Assembly (NCBI GenBank): GCA_009746045.1
Contig: RPFO01000188.1
Location: 1,435,955 to 1,499,954 of the forward strand
Length of the DNA: 64,000 bases
Source of the DNA: Mesostigma viride
Lineage: Eukaryota > Streptophyta > Mesostigmatophyceae > Mesostigmatales > Mesostigmataceae
Reading direction: 5' to 3'
Shown: positions 1 through 15,529 of the stretch, piece after piece
How the letters are laid out: each line of letters starts with the position of its first letter
How positions within the stretch are numbered: the stretch's first letter is position 1
Notes under the pieces: model-generated
The model's input: only the letters and a program-made list of their open reading frames with translations
What the model was told of the DNA's origin: nothing
Database searches by the model: none
Made by a program: the position numbers and the translations under genes

Positions 1-599
1 GGGCAACTGCACACACATGTACACACACCGCGCACGCTTGGGGCAGCTGCACTCACATGTACCTACACCGCGCACGCAAGGGCCGGCTGCACACACACGA
101 AAAACCACCGCGCACGCAAGGGGCAACTGAACACACACGTACATCCACCGCGCACGCAAGGGGCGGCTGCACACACACGTACACACACCGCGCACGCAAG
201 GGGCAACTGCACACACATGTACACACACCGCGCACGCTTGGGGCGGCTGCACACACACGTACCTACACCGCGCACGCAAGGGGCGGCTGCACACACACGT
301 ACATACACCGCGCACGCAAGGGGCAACTGCACACACATGTACATACACCGCGCAACCACGGGGCGGCTGCACACACACGTACATACACCGCGCACGCAAG
401 GGGCAACTGCACACACATGTACACACACCGCGCACGCTTGGGGCGGCTGCACACACACGTACCTACACCGCGCACGCAAGGGGCGGCTGCACACACACGT
501 ACATACACCGCGCACGCAAGGGGCAACTGCACACACATGTACATACACCGCGCAACCACGGGGCGGCTGCACACACACGTACACACACCGCGCACGCAA

Positions 600-2820
600 G
601 GGGCAGCTGCACACACACGTACATACACCATGCACGCAAGGGGCTGCACACACACTTACACACACCTTGCACGCAAGGGCCGGCATGCACACACACTGGC
701 ATACACCGCGCACGCAAGGGGCGGCTGCACACACGTACATACACCGCGCACGCAAGGGGCGAGTGCACACACACGTACACACACCGCGCACGCAATTAAG
801 GGACGGCTGCACACACACGTACATACACCGCGCACGCAAGGGGCAACGGCACTCACATGTACATACACCATGCACGCAAGGGGCGGCTGCACACACACGT
901 ACACACCATGCACGCAAGGAGCGACTTCACGCACAGGTACACACACCATGCACGCAAGGTTCGGCTGCACACACATGTACATCCACCGCGCACGCAAGGG
1001 GCGGCTGCACACACATGTACATACACCATGCACGCAAGGGGCGGCTGCACACACCTGTACATCCACCGCGCACGCAAGGGGCGAGTGCACACACACGTAC
1101 ACACACCGCGCACGCAAGGGGCGGCTGCACACACACGTACACACACCATGCACGCAATTGCCGGCATGCACACACACGTACATCCACCGCGCACGCAAGG
1201 GGCAACTGCACACACATGTACACAGACCGCGCACGCTTGGGGCAGCTGCACTCACATGTACACACACCGCGCACGCAAGGGCCGGCTGCACACACACGTA
1301 CATACACCGCGCACGCAAGGGGCAACTGCACACACATGTACACACACCGCGCACGCAAGGGGCAACTGCACACACACGTACACACACCGCGCACGCTTGG
1401 GGCGGCTGCACACACATGTACCTACACCGCGCACGCAAGGGGCGGCTGCACACACACGTACATCCACCGCGCACGCAAGGGGCAACTGCACACACATGTA
1501 CACACACCGCGCACGCTTGGGGCAGCTGCACTCACATGTACACACACCGCACACGCAAGGGCCGGCTGCACACACACGTACATCCACCGCGCACGCAAGG
1601 GGCAACTGCACACACACGTACATACACCGCGCACGCAAGGGGCGGCTGCACACACACGTACACACACCGCGCACGCAAGGGGCAACTGCACACACATGTA
1701 CACACACCGCGCACGCAAGGGGCAACTGCACACACATGTACATACACCGCGCAACCACGGGGCGGCTGCACACACACGTACATACACCGCGCACGCAAGG
1801 GGCGGCTGCACACATACGTACCTACACCGCGCACGCAAGGGGCGACTGCACACCCATGTACATCCACCGCGCACGCAAGGGCCGGCTGCACACACACGTA
1901 CACACACCATGCACGCAAGGGCCGGCTGCACACACACGTACATCCACCGCGCACGCAAGGGGCGGCTGCACACACACGTACACACACCGCGCACGCAAGG
2001 GGCAACTGCACACACATGTACACACACCGCGCACGCTTGGGGCGGCTGCACACACACGTACCTACACCGCGCACGCAAGGGCCGGCTGCACACACACGTA
2101 CCTACACCGCGCACGCAAGGGGCGGCTGCACACACACGTACATACACCGCGCACGCAAGGGGCAACTGCACACACATGTACATACACCGCGCAACCACGG
2201 GGCGGCTGCACACACACGTACACACACCGCGCACGCAAGGGGCGGCTGCACACACACGTACATACACCATGCACGCAAGGGGCTGCACACACACTTACAC
2301 ACACCTTGCACGCAAGGGCCGGCATGCACACACACTGGCATACACCGCGCACGCAAGGGGCGGCTGCACACACGTACATACACCGCGCACGCAAGGGGCG
2401 AGTGCACACACACGTACACACACCGCGCACGCAATTAAGGGACGGCTGCACACACACGTACATACACCGCGCACGCAAGGGGCAACGGCACTCACATGTA
2501 CATACACCATGCACGCAAGGGGCGGCTGCACACACACGTACACACACCATGCACGCAAGGAGCGACTTCACGCACAGGTACACACACCATGCACGCAAGG
2601 TTCGGCTGCACACACATGTACATCCACCGCGCACGCAAGGGGCGGCTGCACACACATGTACATACACCATGCACGCAAGGGGCGGCTGCACACACCTGTA
2701 CATCCACCGCGCACGCAAGGGGCGAGTGCACACACACGTACACACACCGCGCACGCAAGGGGCGGCTGCACACACACGTACACACACCATGCACGCAATT
2801 GCCGGCATGCACACACACGT
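600..2820. repeat. 41-unit higher-order repeat containing divergent minisatellite units
   Basis: A block with unusual units (CACTTACACACACCTTGCACG, a CGGCATGCACACACACTGGC unit, an AATTAAGGGACGG unit, a GAGCGACTTCACGCACAGG unit) lies at about 600-1,180. It recurs at about 2,240-2,820 (offset 1,641 bp) and again near 14,010-14,570 and, partly, 15,230-15,530. These marker units sit at both ends of the array but not in its middle, so the central 65-unit blocks probably expanded between flanking older copies. Confidence 0.8.
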
Positions 2821-3460
2821 ACATCCACCGCGCACGCAAGGGGCAACTGCACACACATGTACACACACCGCGCACGCTTGGGGCAGCTGCACTCACATGT
2901 ACACACACCGCGCACGCAAGGGCCGGCTGCACACACACGTACATACACCGCGCACGCAAGGGGCAACTGCACACACATGTACACACACCGCGCACGCAAG
3001 GGGCAACTGCACACACACGTACACACACCGCGCACGCTTGGGGCGGCTGCACACACATGTACCTACACCGCGCACGCAAGGGGCGGCTGCACACACACGT
3101 ACATCCACCGCGCACGCAAGGGGCAACTGCACACACATGTACACACACCGCGCACGCTTGGGGCAGCTGCACTCACATGTACACACACCGCACACGCAAG
3201 GGCCGGCTGCACACACACGTACATCCACCGCGCACGCAAGGGGCAACTGCACACACACGTACATACACCGCGCACGCAAGGGGCGGCTGCACACACACGT
3301 ACACACACCGCGCACGCAAGGGGCAACTGCACACACATGTACACACACCGCGCACGCAAGGGGCGGCTGCACACACACGTACCTACACCGCGCACGCAAG
3401 GGGCGGCTGCACACACATGTACACACACCGCGCACGCTTGGGGCGGCTGCACACACATGT

Positions 3461-6400
3461 ACCTACACCGCGCACGCAAGGGGCGGCTGCACACACACGT
3501 ACATCCACCGCGCACGCAAGGGGCAACTGCACACACATGTACACACACCGCGCACGCTTGGGGCAGCTGCACTCACATGTACACACACCGCACACGCAAG
3601 GGCCGGCTGCACACACACGTACATCCACCGCGCACGCAAGGGGCAACTGCACACACACGTACATACACCGCGCACGCAAGGGGCGGCTGCACACACACGT
3701 ACACACACCGCGCACGCAAGGGGCAACTGCACACACATGTACACACACCGCGCACGCTTGGGGCGGCTGCACACACACGTACCTACACCGCGCACGCAAG
3801 GGGCGGCTGCACACACACGTACATCCACCGCGCACGCAAGGGGCAACTGCACACACATGTACACACACCGCGCACGCTTGGGGCAGCTGCACTCACATGT
3901 ACACACACCGCACACGCAAGGGCCGGCTGCACACACACGTACATCCACCGCGCACGCAAGGGGCAACTGCACACCCACGTACATACACCGCGCACGCAAG
4001 GGGCGGCTGCACACACACGTACATACACCGCGCACGCAAGGGGCAACTGCACACACATGTACATACACCGCGCAACCACGGGGCGGCTGCACACACACGT
4101 ACATACACCGCGCACGCAAGGGGCGGCTGCACACATACGTACCTACACCGCGCACGCAAGGGGCGACTGCACACCCATGTACATCCACCGCGCACGCAAG
4201 GGCCGGCTGCACACACACGTACACACACCATGCACGCAAGGGCCGGCTGCACACACACGTACATCCACCGCGCACGCAAGGGGCGGCTGCACACACACGT
4301 ACACACACCGCGCACGCAAGGGGCAACTGCACACACATGTACATACACCGCGCACGCTTGGGGCGGCTGCACACACACGTACCTACACCGCGCACGCAAG
4401 GGCCGGCTGCACACACACGTACATACACCGCGCACGCAAGGGGCAACTGCACACACATGTACATACACCGCGCAACCACGGGGCGGCTGCACACACACGT
4501 ACATACACCGCGCACGCTTGGGGCAGCTGCACTCACATGTACACACACCGCGCACGCAAGGGGCGACTGCACACACATGTACATCCACCGCGCACGCAAG
4601 GGCCGGCTGCACACACACGTACACACACCATGCACGCAAGGGCCGGCTGCACACACACGTACATCCACCGCGCACGCAAGGGCCGGCTGCACACACACGT
4701 ACATACACCGCGCACGCAAGGGGCAACTGCACACACATGTACACACACCGCGCACGCAAGGGGCAACTGCACACACACGTACACACACCGCGCACGCTTG
4801 GGGCGGCTGCACACACACGTACCTACACCGCGCACGCAAGGGGCGGCTGCACACACACGTACATCCACCGCGCACGCAAGGGGCAACTGCACACACATGT
4901 ACACACACCGCGCACGCTTGGGGCAGCTGCACTCACATGTACACACACCGCGCACGCAAGGGGCGGCTGCACACACACGTACATCCACCGCGCACGCAAG
5001 GGGCAACTGCACACACACGTACATCCACCGCGCACGCAAGGGGCGGCTGCACACACACGTACACACACCGCGCACGCAAGGGGCAACTGCACACACATGT
5101 ACACACACCGCGCACGCTTGGGGCGGCTGCACACACACGTACCTACACCGCGCACGCAAGGGGCGGCTGCACACACACGTACATACACCGCGCACGCAAG
5201 GGGCAACTGCACACACATGTACATACACCGCGCACGCAAGGGGCAACTGCACACACATGTACACACACCGCGCACGCAAGGGGCAACTGCACACACACGT
5301 ACACACACCGCGCACGCTTGGGGCGGCTGCACACACACGTACCTACACCGCGCACGCAAGGGGCGGCTGCACACACACGTACATCCACCGCGCACGCAAG
5401 GGGCAACTGCACACACATGTACACACACCGCGCACGCTTGGGGCAGCTGCACTCACATGTACACACACCGCGCACGCAAGGGCCGGCTGCACACACACGA
5501 AAAACCACCGCGCACGCAAGGGGCAACTGCACACACACGTACATCCACCGCGCACGCAAGGGGCGGCTGCACACACACGTACACACACCGCGCACGCAAG
5601 GGGCAACTGCACACACATGTACACACACCGCGCACGCTTGGGGCGGCTGCACACACACGTACCTACACCGCGCACGCAAGGGGCGGCTGCACACACACGT
5701 ACATACACCGCGCACGCAAGGGGCAACTGCACACACATGTACATACACCGCGCAACCACGGGGCGGCTGCACACACACGTACATACACCGCGCACGCAAG
5801 GGGCAACTGCACACACATGTACACACACCGCGCACGCTTGGGGCAGCTGCACTCACATGTACACACACCGCGCACGCAAGGGCCGGCTGCACACACACGA
5901 AAAACCACCGCGCACGCAAGGGGCAACTGCACACACACGTACATCCACCGCGCACGCAAGGGGCGGCTGCACACACACGTACACACACCGCGCACGCAAG
6001 GGGCAACTGCACACACATGTACACACACCGCGCACGCTTGGGGCGGCTGCACACACATGTACCTACACCGCGCACGCAAGGGGCGGCTGCACACACACGT
6101 ACATCCACCGCGCACGCAAGGGGCAACTGCACACACATGTACACACACCGCGCACGCTTGGGGCAGCTGCACTCACATGTACACACACCGCACACGCAAG
6201 GGCCGGCTGCACACACACGTACATCCACCGCGCACGCAAGGGGCAACTGCACACACACGTACATACACCGCGCACGCAAGGGGCGGCTGCACACACACGT
6301 ACACACACCGCGCACGCAAGGGGCAACTGCACACACATGTACACACACCGCGCACGCTTGGGGCGGCTGCACACACACGTACCTACACCGCGCACGCAAG

Positions 6401-9400
6401 GGGCGGCTGCACACACACGTACATCCACCGCGCACGCAAGGGGCAACTGCACACACATGTACACACACCGCGCACGCTTGGGGCAGCTGCACTCACATGT
6501 ACACACACCGCACACGCAAGGGCCGGCTGCACACACACGTACATCCACCGCGCACGCAAGGGGCAACTGCACACACACGTACATACACCGCGCACGCAAG
6601 GGGCGGCTGCACACACACGTACATACACCGCGCACGCAAGGGGCAACTGCACACACATGTACATACACCGCGCAACCACGGGGCGGCTGCACACACACGT
6701 ACATACACCGCGCACGCAAGGGGCGGCTGCACACATACGTACCTACACCGCGCACGCAAGGGGCGACTGCACACCCATGTACATCCACCGCGCACGCAAG
6801 GGCCGGCTGCACACACACGTACACACACCATGCACGCAAGGGCCGGCTGCACACACACGTACATCCACCGCGCACGCAAGGGGCGGCTGCACACACACGT
6901 ACACACACCGCGCACGCAAGGGGCAACTGCACACACATGTACACACACCGCGCACGCTTGGGGCGGCTGCACACACACGTACCTACACCGCGCACGCAAG
7001 GGCCGGCTGCACACACACGTACACACACCGCGCACGCAAGGGGCAACTGCACACACATGTACATACACCGCGCAACCACGGGGCGGCTGCACACACACGT
7101 ACATACACCGCGCACGCTTGGGGCAGCTGCACTCACATGTACACACACCGCGCACGCAAGGGGCGACTGCACACACATGTACATCCACCGCGCACGCAAG
7201 GGCCGGCTGCACACACACGTACACACACCATGCACGCAAGGGCCGGCTGCACACACACGTACATCCACCGCGCACGCAAGGGCCGGCTGCACACACACGT
7301 ACATACACCGCGCACGCAAGGGGCAACTGCACACACATGTACACACACCGCGCACGCAAGGGGCAACTGCACACACACGTACACACACCGCGCACGCTTG
7401 GGGCGGCTGCACACACACGTACCTACACCGCGCACGCAAGGGGCGGCTGCACACACACGTACATCCACCGCGCACGCAAGGGGCAACTGCACACACATGT
7501 ACACACACCGCGCACGCTTGGGGCAGCTGCACTCACATGTACACACACCGCGCACGCAAGGGGCGGCTGCACACACACGTACATCCACCGCGCACGCAAG
7601 GGGCAACTGCACACACACGTACATCCACCGCGCACGCAAGGGGCGGCTGCACACACACGTACACACACCGCGCACGCAAGGGGCAACTGCACACACATGT
7701 ACACACACCGCGCACGCTTGGGGCGGCTGCACACACACGTACCTACACCGCGCACGCAAGGGGCGGCTGCACACACACGTACATACACCGCGCACGCAAG
7801 GGGCAACTGCACACACATGTACATACACCGCGCACGCAAGGGGCAACTGCACACACATGTACACACACCGCGCACGCAAGGGGCAACTGCACACACACGT
7901 ACACACACCGCGCACGCTTGGGGCGGCTGCACACACACGTACCTACACCGCGCACGCAAGGGGCGGCTGCACACACACGTACATCCACCGCGCACGCAAG
8001 GGGCGGCTGCACACACACGTACACACACCGCGCACGCAAGGGGCAACTGCACACACATGTACACACACCGCGCACGCTTGGGGCGGCTGCACACACATGT
8101 ACCTACACCGCGCACGCAAGGGGCGGCTGCACACACACGTACATCCACCGCGCACGCAAGGGGCAACTGCACACACATGTACACACACCGCGCACGCTTG
8201 GGGCAGCTGCACTCACATGTACACACACCGCACACGCAAGGGCCGGCTGCACACACACGTACATCCACCGCGCACGCAAGGGGCAACTGCACACACACGT
8301 ACATACACCGCGCACGCAAGGGGCGGCTGCACACACACGTACACACACCGCGCACGCAAGGGGCAACTGCACACACATGTACACACACCGCGCACGCTTG
8401 GGGCGGCTGCACACACACGTACCTACACCGCGCACGCAAGGGGCGGCTGCACACACACGTACATCCACCGCGCACGCAAGGGGCAACTGCACACACATGT
8501 ACACACACCGCGCACGCTTGGGGCAGCTGCACTCACATGTACACACACCGCACACGCAAGGGCCGGCTGCACACACACGTACATCCACCGCGCACGCAAG
8601 GGGCAACTGCACACACACGTACATACACCGCGCACGCAAGGGGCGGCTGCACACACACGTACATACACCGCGCACGCAAGGGGCAACTGCACACACATGT
8701 ACATACACCGCGCAACCACGGGGCGGCTGCACACACACGTACATACACCGCGCACGCAAGGGGCGGCTGCACACATACGTACCTACACCGCGCACGCAAG
8801 GGGCGACTGCACACCCATGTACATCCACCGCGCACGCAAGGGCCGGCTGCACACACACGTACACACACCATGCACGCAAGGGCCGGCTGCACACACACGT
8901 ACATCCACCGCGCACGCAAGGGGCGGCTGCACACACACGTACACACACCGCGCACGCAAGGGGCAACTGCACACACATGTACACACACCGCGCACGCTTG
9001 GGCGGCTGCACACACACGTACCTACACCGCGCACGCAAGGGCCGGCTGCACACACACGTACACACACCGCGCACGCAAGGGGCAACTGCACACACATGTA
9101 CATACACCGCGCAACCACGGGGCGGCTGCACACACACGTACATACACCGCGCACGCTTGGGGCAGCTGCACTCACATGTACACACACCGCGCACGCAAGG
9201 GGCGACTGCACACACATGTACATCCACCGCGCACGCAAGGGCCGGCTGCACACACACGTACACACACCATGCACGCAAGGGCCGGCTGCACACACACGTA
9301 CATCCACCGCGCACGCAAGGGCCGGCTGCACACACACGTACATACACCGCGCACGCAAGGGGCAACTGCACACACATGTACACACACCGCGCACGCAAGG

Positions 9401-10698
9401 GGCAACTGCACACACACGTACACACACCGCGCACGCTTGGGGCGGCTGCACACACACGTACCTACACCGCGCACGCAAGGGGCGGCTGCACACACACGTA
9501 CATCCACCGCGCACGCAAGGGGCAACTGCACACACATGTACACACACCGCGCACGCTTGGGGCAGCTGCACTCACATGTACACACACCGCGCACGCAAGG
9601 GGCGGCTGCACACACACGTACATCCACCGCGCACGCAAGGGGCAACTGCACACACACGTACATCCACCGCGCACGCAAGGGGCGGCTGCACACACACGTA
9701 CACACACCGCGCACGCAAGGGGCAACTGCACACACATGTACACACACCGCGCACGCTTGGGGCGGCTGCACACACACGTACCTACACCGCGCACGCAAGG
9801 GGCGGCTGCACACACACGTACATACACCGCGCACGCAAGGGGCAACTGCACACACATGTACATACACCGCGCACGCAAGGGGCAACTGCACACACATGTA
9901 CACACACCGCGCACGCAAGGGGCAACTGCACACACACGTACACACACCGCGCACGCTTGGGGCGGCTGCACACACACGTACCTACACCGCGCACGCAAGG
10001 GGCGGCTGCACACACACGTACATCCACCGCGCACGCAAGGGGCAACTGCACACACATGTACACACACCGCGCACGCTTGGGGCAGCTGCACTCACATGTA
10101 CACACACCGCGCACGCAAGGGCCGGCTGCACACACACGAAAAACCACCGCGCACGCAAGGGGCAACTGCACACACACGTACATCCACCGCGCACGCAAGG
10201 GGCGGCTGCACACACACGTACACACACCGCGCACGCAAGGGGCAACTGCACACACATGTACACACACCGCGCACGCTTGGGGCGGCTGCACACACACGTA
10301 CCTACACCGCGCACGCAAGGGGCGGCTGCACACACACGTACATACACCGCGCACGCAAGGGGCAACTGCACACACATGTACATACACCGCGCAACCACGG
10401 GGCGGCTGCACACACACGTACATACACCGCGCACGCAAGGGGCAACTGCACACACATGTACACACACCGCGCACGCTTGGGGCAGCTGCACTCACATGTA
10501 CACACACCGCGCACGCAAGGGCCGGCTGCACACACACGAAAAACCACCGCGCACGCAAGGGGCAACTGCACACACACGTACATCCACCGCGCACGCAAGG
10601 GGCGGCTGCACACACACGTACACACACCGCGCACGCAAGGGGCAACTGCACACACATGTACACACACGCGCACGCTTGGGGCGGCTGCACACACATGT
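3461..10698. repeat. Higher-order repeats within the minisatellite
   Basis: The ordered series of unit variants recurs. A block starting at 3,461 (marked by an ACCTACACCG unit, then ACATCCACCG units) restarts at 6,061, 8,101 and 10,699, that is after 2,600, 2,040 and 2,598 bp (65, 51 and 65 units; the last spacing is short by two 1-bp deletions near 9,000 and 10,668). Lines of the 3,461 and 6,061 blocks match almost base for base, for example one substitution at 4,344 versus 6,944. This points to recent amplification of multi-kilobase blocks rather than of single units. Confidence 0.85.
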
Positions 10699-11129
10699 AC
10701 CTACACCGCGCACGCAAGGGGCGGCTGCACACACACGTACATCCACCGCGCACGCAAGGGGCAACTGCACACACATGTACACACACCGCGCACGCTTGGG
10801 GCAGCTGCACTCACATGTACACACACCGCACACGCAAGGGCCGGCTGCACACACACGTACATCCACCGCGCACGCAAGGGGCAACTGCACACACACGTAC
10901 ATACACCGCGCACGCAAGGGGCGGCTGCACACACACGTACACACACCGCGCACGCAAGGGGCAACTGCACACACATGTACACACACCGCGCACGCTTGGG
11001 GCGGCTGCACACACACGTACCTACACCGCGCACGCAAGGGGCGGCTGCACACACACGTACATCCACCGCGCACGCAAGGGGCAACTGCACACACATGTAC
11101 ACACACCGCGCACGCTTGGGGCAGCTGCA

Positions 11130-13090
11130 CTCACATGTACACACACCGCACGCAAGGGCCGGCTGCACACACACGTACATCCACCGCGCACGCAAGGGGC
11201 AACTGCACACACACGTACATACACCGCGCACGCAAGGGGCGGCTGCACACACACGTACATACACCGCGCACGCAAGGGGCAACTGCACACACATGTACAT
11301 ACACCGCGCAACACGGGGCGGCTGCACACACACGTACACACCGCGCACGCAAGGGGCGGCTGCACACATACGTACTACACCGCGCACGCAAGGGGCGACT
11401 GCACACCATGTACATCCACCGCGCACGCAAGGGCCGGCTGCACACACACGTACACACACCATGCACGCAAGGGCCGGCTGCACACACACGTACATCCACC
11501 GCGCACGCAAGGGGCGGCTGCACACACACGTACACACACCGCGCACGCAAGGGGCAACTGCACACACATGTACACACACCGCGCACGCTTGGGGCGGCTG
11601 CACACACACGTACCACACCGCGCACGCAAGGGCGGCTGCACACACACGTACATACACCGCGCACGCAAGGGGCAACTGCACACACATGTACATACACCGC
11701 GCACGCAAGGGGCGGCTGCACACACACGTACATACACCGCGCACGCAAGGGGCAACTGCACACACACGTACACACACCGCGCACGCAAGGGGCGACTGCA
11801 CACACATGTACACCACCGCGCACGCAAGGGGCGGCTGCACACACACGTACACACACCATGCACGCAAGGGCCGGCTGCACACACACGTACATCCACCGCG
11901 CACGCAAGGGGGCTGCACACACACGTACATACACCGCGCACGCAAGGGGCGGCTGCACACACACGTACACACACCGCGCACGCAAGGGGCAACTGCACAC
12001 ACACGTACACACACCGCGCACGCTTGGGGCGGCTGCACACACACGTACCTACACCGCGCACGCAAGGGGCGGCTGCACACACACGTACATACACCGCGCA
12101 CGCAAGGGGCAACTGCACACACATGTACACACACCGCGCACGCGGGGCAACTGCACACACATGTACACACACCGCGCACGCAAGGGGCGGCTGCACACAC
12201 ACGTACATACACCGCGCACGCAAGGGGCGGCTGCACACACACGTACATCCACCGCGCACGCAAGGGGCGGCTGCACACACACGTACACACACCCGCACGC
12301 AAGGGGCCTGCACACACACGTACACACACCGCGCACGCTTGGGGCGGCTGCACACACACGTACCTACACCGCGCACGCAAGGGGCGGCTGCACACACACG
12401 TACATACACCGCGCACGCAAGGGGCAACTGCACACACATGTACATACACCGCGCACGCAAGGGGCAGCTGCACACACATGTACACACACCGCGCACGCAA
12501 GGGGCCTGCACACACACGTACACACACGCGCACGCAAGGGGCGGCTGCACACACACGTACACACCGCGCACGCAAGGGGCGGCTGCACACACACGTACAT
12601 CCACCGCGCACGCAAGGGGCGACTGCACACACATGTACACACACCGCGCACGCAAGGGCGGCTGCACACACACGTACACACACCGCGCACGCAAGGGCCG
12701 GCTGCACACACACGTACACCACCGCGCACGCAAGGGGCGGCTGCACACACACGTACATACACCGCGCACGCAAGGGGCGGCTGCACACACACGTACACAC
12801 ACCGCGCACGCAAGGGGCAACTGCACACACACGTACACACACCGCGCACGCTTGGGGCGGCTGCACACACACGTACCTACACCGCGCACGCAAGGGGCGG
12901 CTGCACACACACGTACATCCACCGCGCACGCAAGGGGCAACTGCACACACATGTACACACACCGCGCACAGGGGCGGCTGCACACACACGTACACACACC
13001 GCGCACGCAAGGGGCAACTGCACACACACGTACATCCACCGCGCACGCAAGGGGCGGCTGCACACACACGTACCACACCGCGCACGCAAG
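11130..13090. repeat. Indel-rich section of the minisatellite
   Basis: Units here are often shortened by 1 to 4 bases (for example CACCGCACGCAAGG at 11,146, GCGCAACACGGGG near 11,310, GTACTACACC near 11,374, and GTACCACACC near 11,611 and 13,071). Units before 10,600 and after 13,100 are nearly all exactly 40 bp. Substitutions are not raised in the same way. This may be a decayed fourth higher-order block or consensus error in the assembly. Confidence 0.75.
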
Positions 13091-15529
13091 GGGCGGCTGC
13101 ACACACACGTACACACACCGCGCACGCAAGGGGCAACTGCACACACATGTACATACACCGCGCACGCAAGGGGCGGCTGCACACACACGTACACACACCG
13201 CGCACGCAAGGGGCAACTGCACACACACGTACATACACCGCGCACGCAAGGGGCAACTGCACACACATGTACACACACCGCGCACGCAAGGGGCAACTGC
13301 ACACACACGTACACACACCGCGCACGCTTGGGGCGGCTGCACACACACGTAAATACACCGCGCACGCAAGGGGCGGCTGCACACACACGTACACACACCG
13401 CGCACGCAAGGGGCAACTGCACACACATGTACACACACCGCGCACGCTTGGGGCAGCTGCACTCACATGTACACACACCGCGCACGCAAGGGCCGGCTGC
13501 ACACACACGAAAAACCACCGCGCACGCAAGGGGCAACTGCACACACACGTACATACACCGCGCACGCAAGGGGCGGCTGCACACACACGTACACACACCG
13601 CGCACGCAAGGGGCAACTGCACACACATGTACACACACCGCGCACGCTTGGGGCGGCTGCACACACACGTACCTACACCTTGCACGCAAGGGGCGGCTGC
13701 ACACACACGTACATACACCGCGCACGCAAGGGGCAACTGCACACACATGTACATACACCGCGCAACCACGGGGCGGCTGCACACACACGTACATACACCG
13801 CGCACGCAAGGGGCAACTGCACACACATGTACACACACCGCGCACGCTTGGGGCGGCTGCACACACACGTACCTACACCGCGCACGCAAGGGGCGGCTGC
13901 ACACACACGTACATACACCGCGCACGCAAGGGGCAACTGCACACACATGTACATACACCGCGCAACCACGGGGCGGCTGCACACACACGTACACACACCG
14001 CGCACGCAAGGGGCAGCTGCACACACACGTACATACACCATGCACGCAAGGGGCTGCACACACACTTACACACACCTTGCACGCAAGGGCCGGCATGCAC
14101 ACACACTGGCATACACCGCGCACGCAAGGGGCGGCTGCACACACGTACATACACCGCGCACGCAAGGGGCGAGTGCACACACACGTACACACACCGCGCA
14201 CGCAATTAAGGGACGGCTGCACACACACGTACATACACCGCGCACGCAAGGGGCAACGGCACTCACATGTACATACACCATGCACGCAAGGGGCGGCTGC
14301 ACACACACGTACACACACCATGCACGCAAGGAGCGACTTCACGCACAGGTACACACACCATGCACGCAAGGTTCGGCTGCACACACATGTACATCCACCG
14401 CGCACGCAAGGGGCGGCTGCACACACATGTACATACACCATGCACGCAAGGGGCGGCTGCACACACCTGTACATCCACCGCGCACGCAAGGGGCGAGTGC
14501 ACACACACGTACACACACCGCGCACGCAAGGGGCGGCTGCACACACACGTACACACACCATGCACGCAAGGGCCGGCATGCACACACAGTATACACACAC
14601 CGCGCACGCAAGGGGCGGCTGCACACACACGTACATACACTGCGCACGCAAGGGGCTGCTGCACACACACTTACACTCACCATGCACGCAAGGGGCGGCT
14701 GCACACACACGTACATACACCGCGCACGCAAGGGACGGCTGCACACACACGTACATACACCGCGCACGCAAGGGGCAACTGCCCGCACATGTACATCCAC
14801 CGCGCACGCAATTAAGGGACGGCTGCACACACACGTACATACACCGCGCACGCAAGGGGCAACGGCACTCACATGGACATACACCATGCACGCAAGGGGC
14901 GGCTGCACACACACGTACATACACCGCGCACGCAAGGGGCTGCTGCACACACACTTACACACACAATGCACGCAATTAGGGGCGACGGCACTCACATGTA
15001 CATACTCTTGGGCGGCTGCACTCACATGTACATACACCGCGCATGCAAGGGGCAACTGCACACACACGTACACACACCATGCACGCAAGGGCCGGCATGC
15101 ACACACACGTACATACACTGCGCACGCAAGGGGCAACTGCACACACACGTACACACACCATGCACGGAAGGGACGGCTGCACTCACATGTACACACACCA
15201 TGCACGCAAGGGCCGGCTGCACACACACGTACATACACCATGCACGCAAGGGGCTGCACACACACTTACACACCACCTTGCACGCAAGGGCCGGCATGCA
15301 CACACACTGGCATACACCGCGCACGCAAGGGGCGGCTGCACACACGTACATACACCGCGCACGCAAGGGGCGAGTGCACACACACGTACACACACCGCGC
15401 ACGCAATTAAGGGACGGCTGCACACACACGTACATACACCGCGCACGCAAGGGGCAACGGCACTCACATGTACATCCACCATGCACGCAAGGGGCGGCTG
15501 CACACACACGTACACACACCATGCACGCA

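Noticed and set aside
10701-14954. Minus-strand ORF of 1,417 codons (Cys-Val-rich)
   Set aside because: It is the antisense reading of the same satellite, and is interrupted or resumed only by small indels.
217-14979. Plus-strand ORF of 4,920 codons and similar giant ORFs (His-Thr-Ala-Arg-rich)
   Set aside because: They follow from a 40-bp repeat with almost no stop trinucleotides. Several frames on both strands are open at once, and there is no domain, codon bias or start context.
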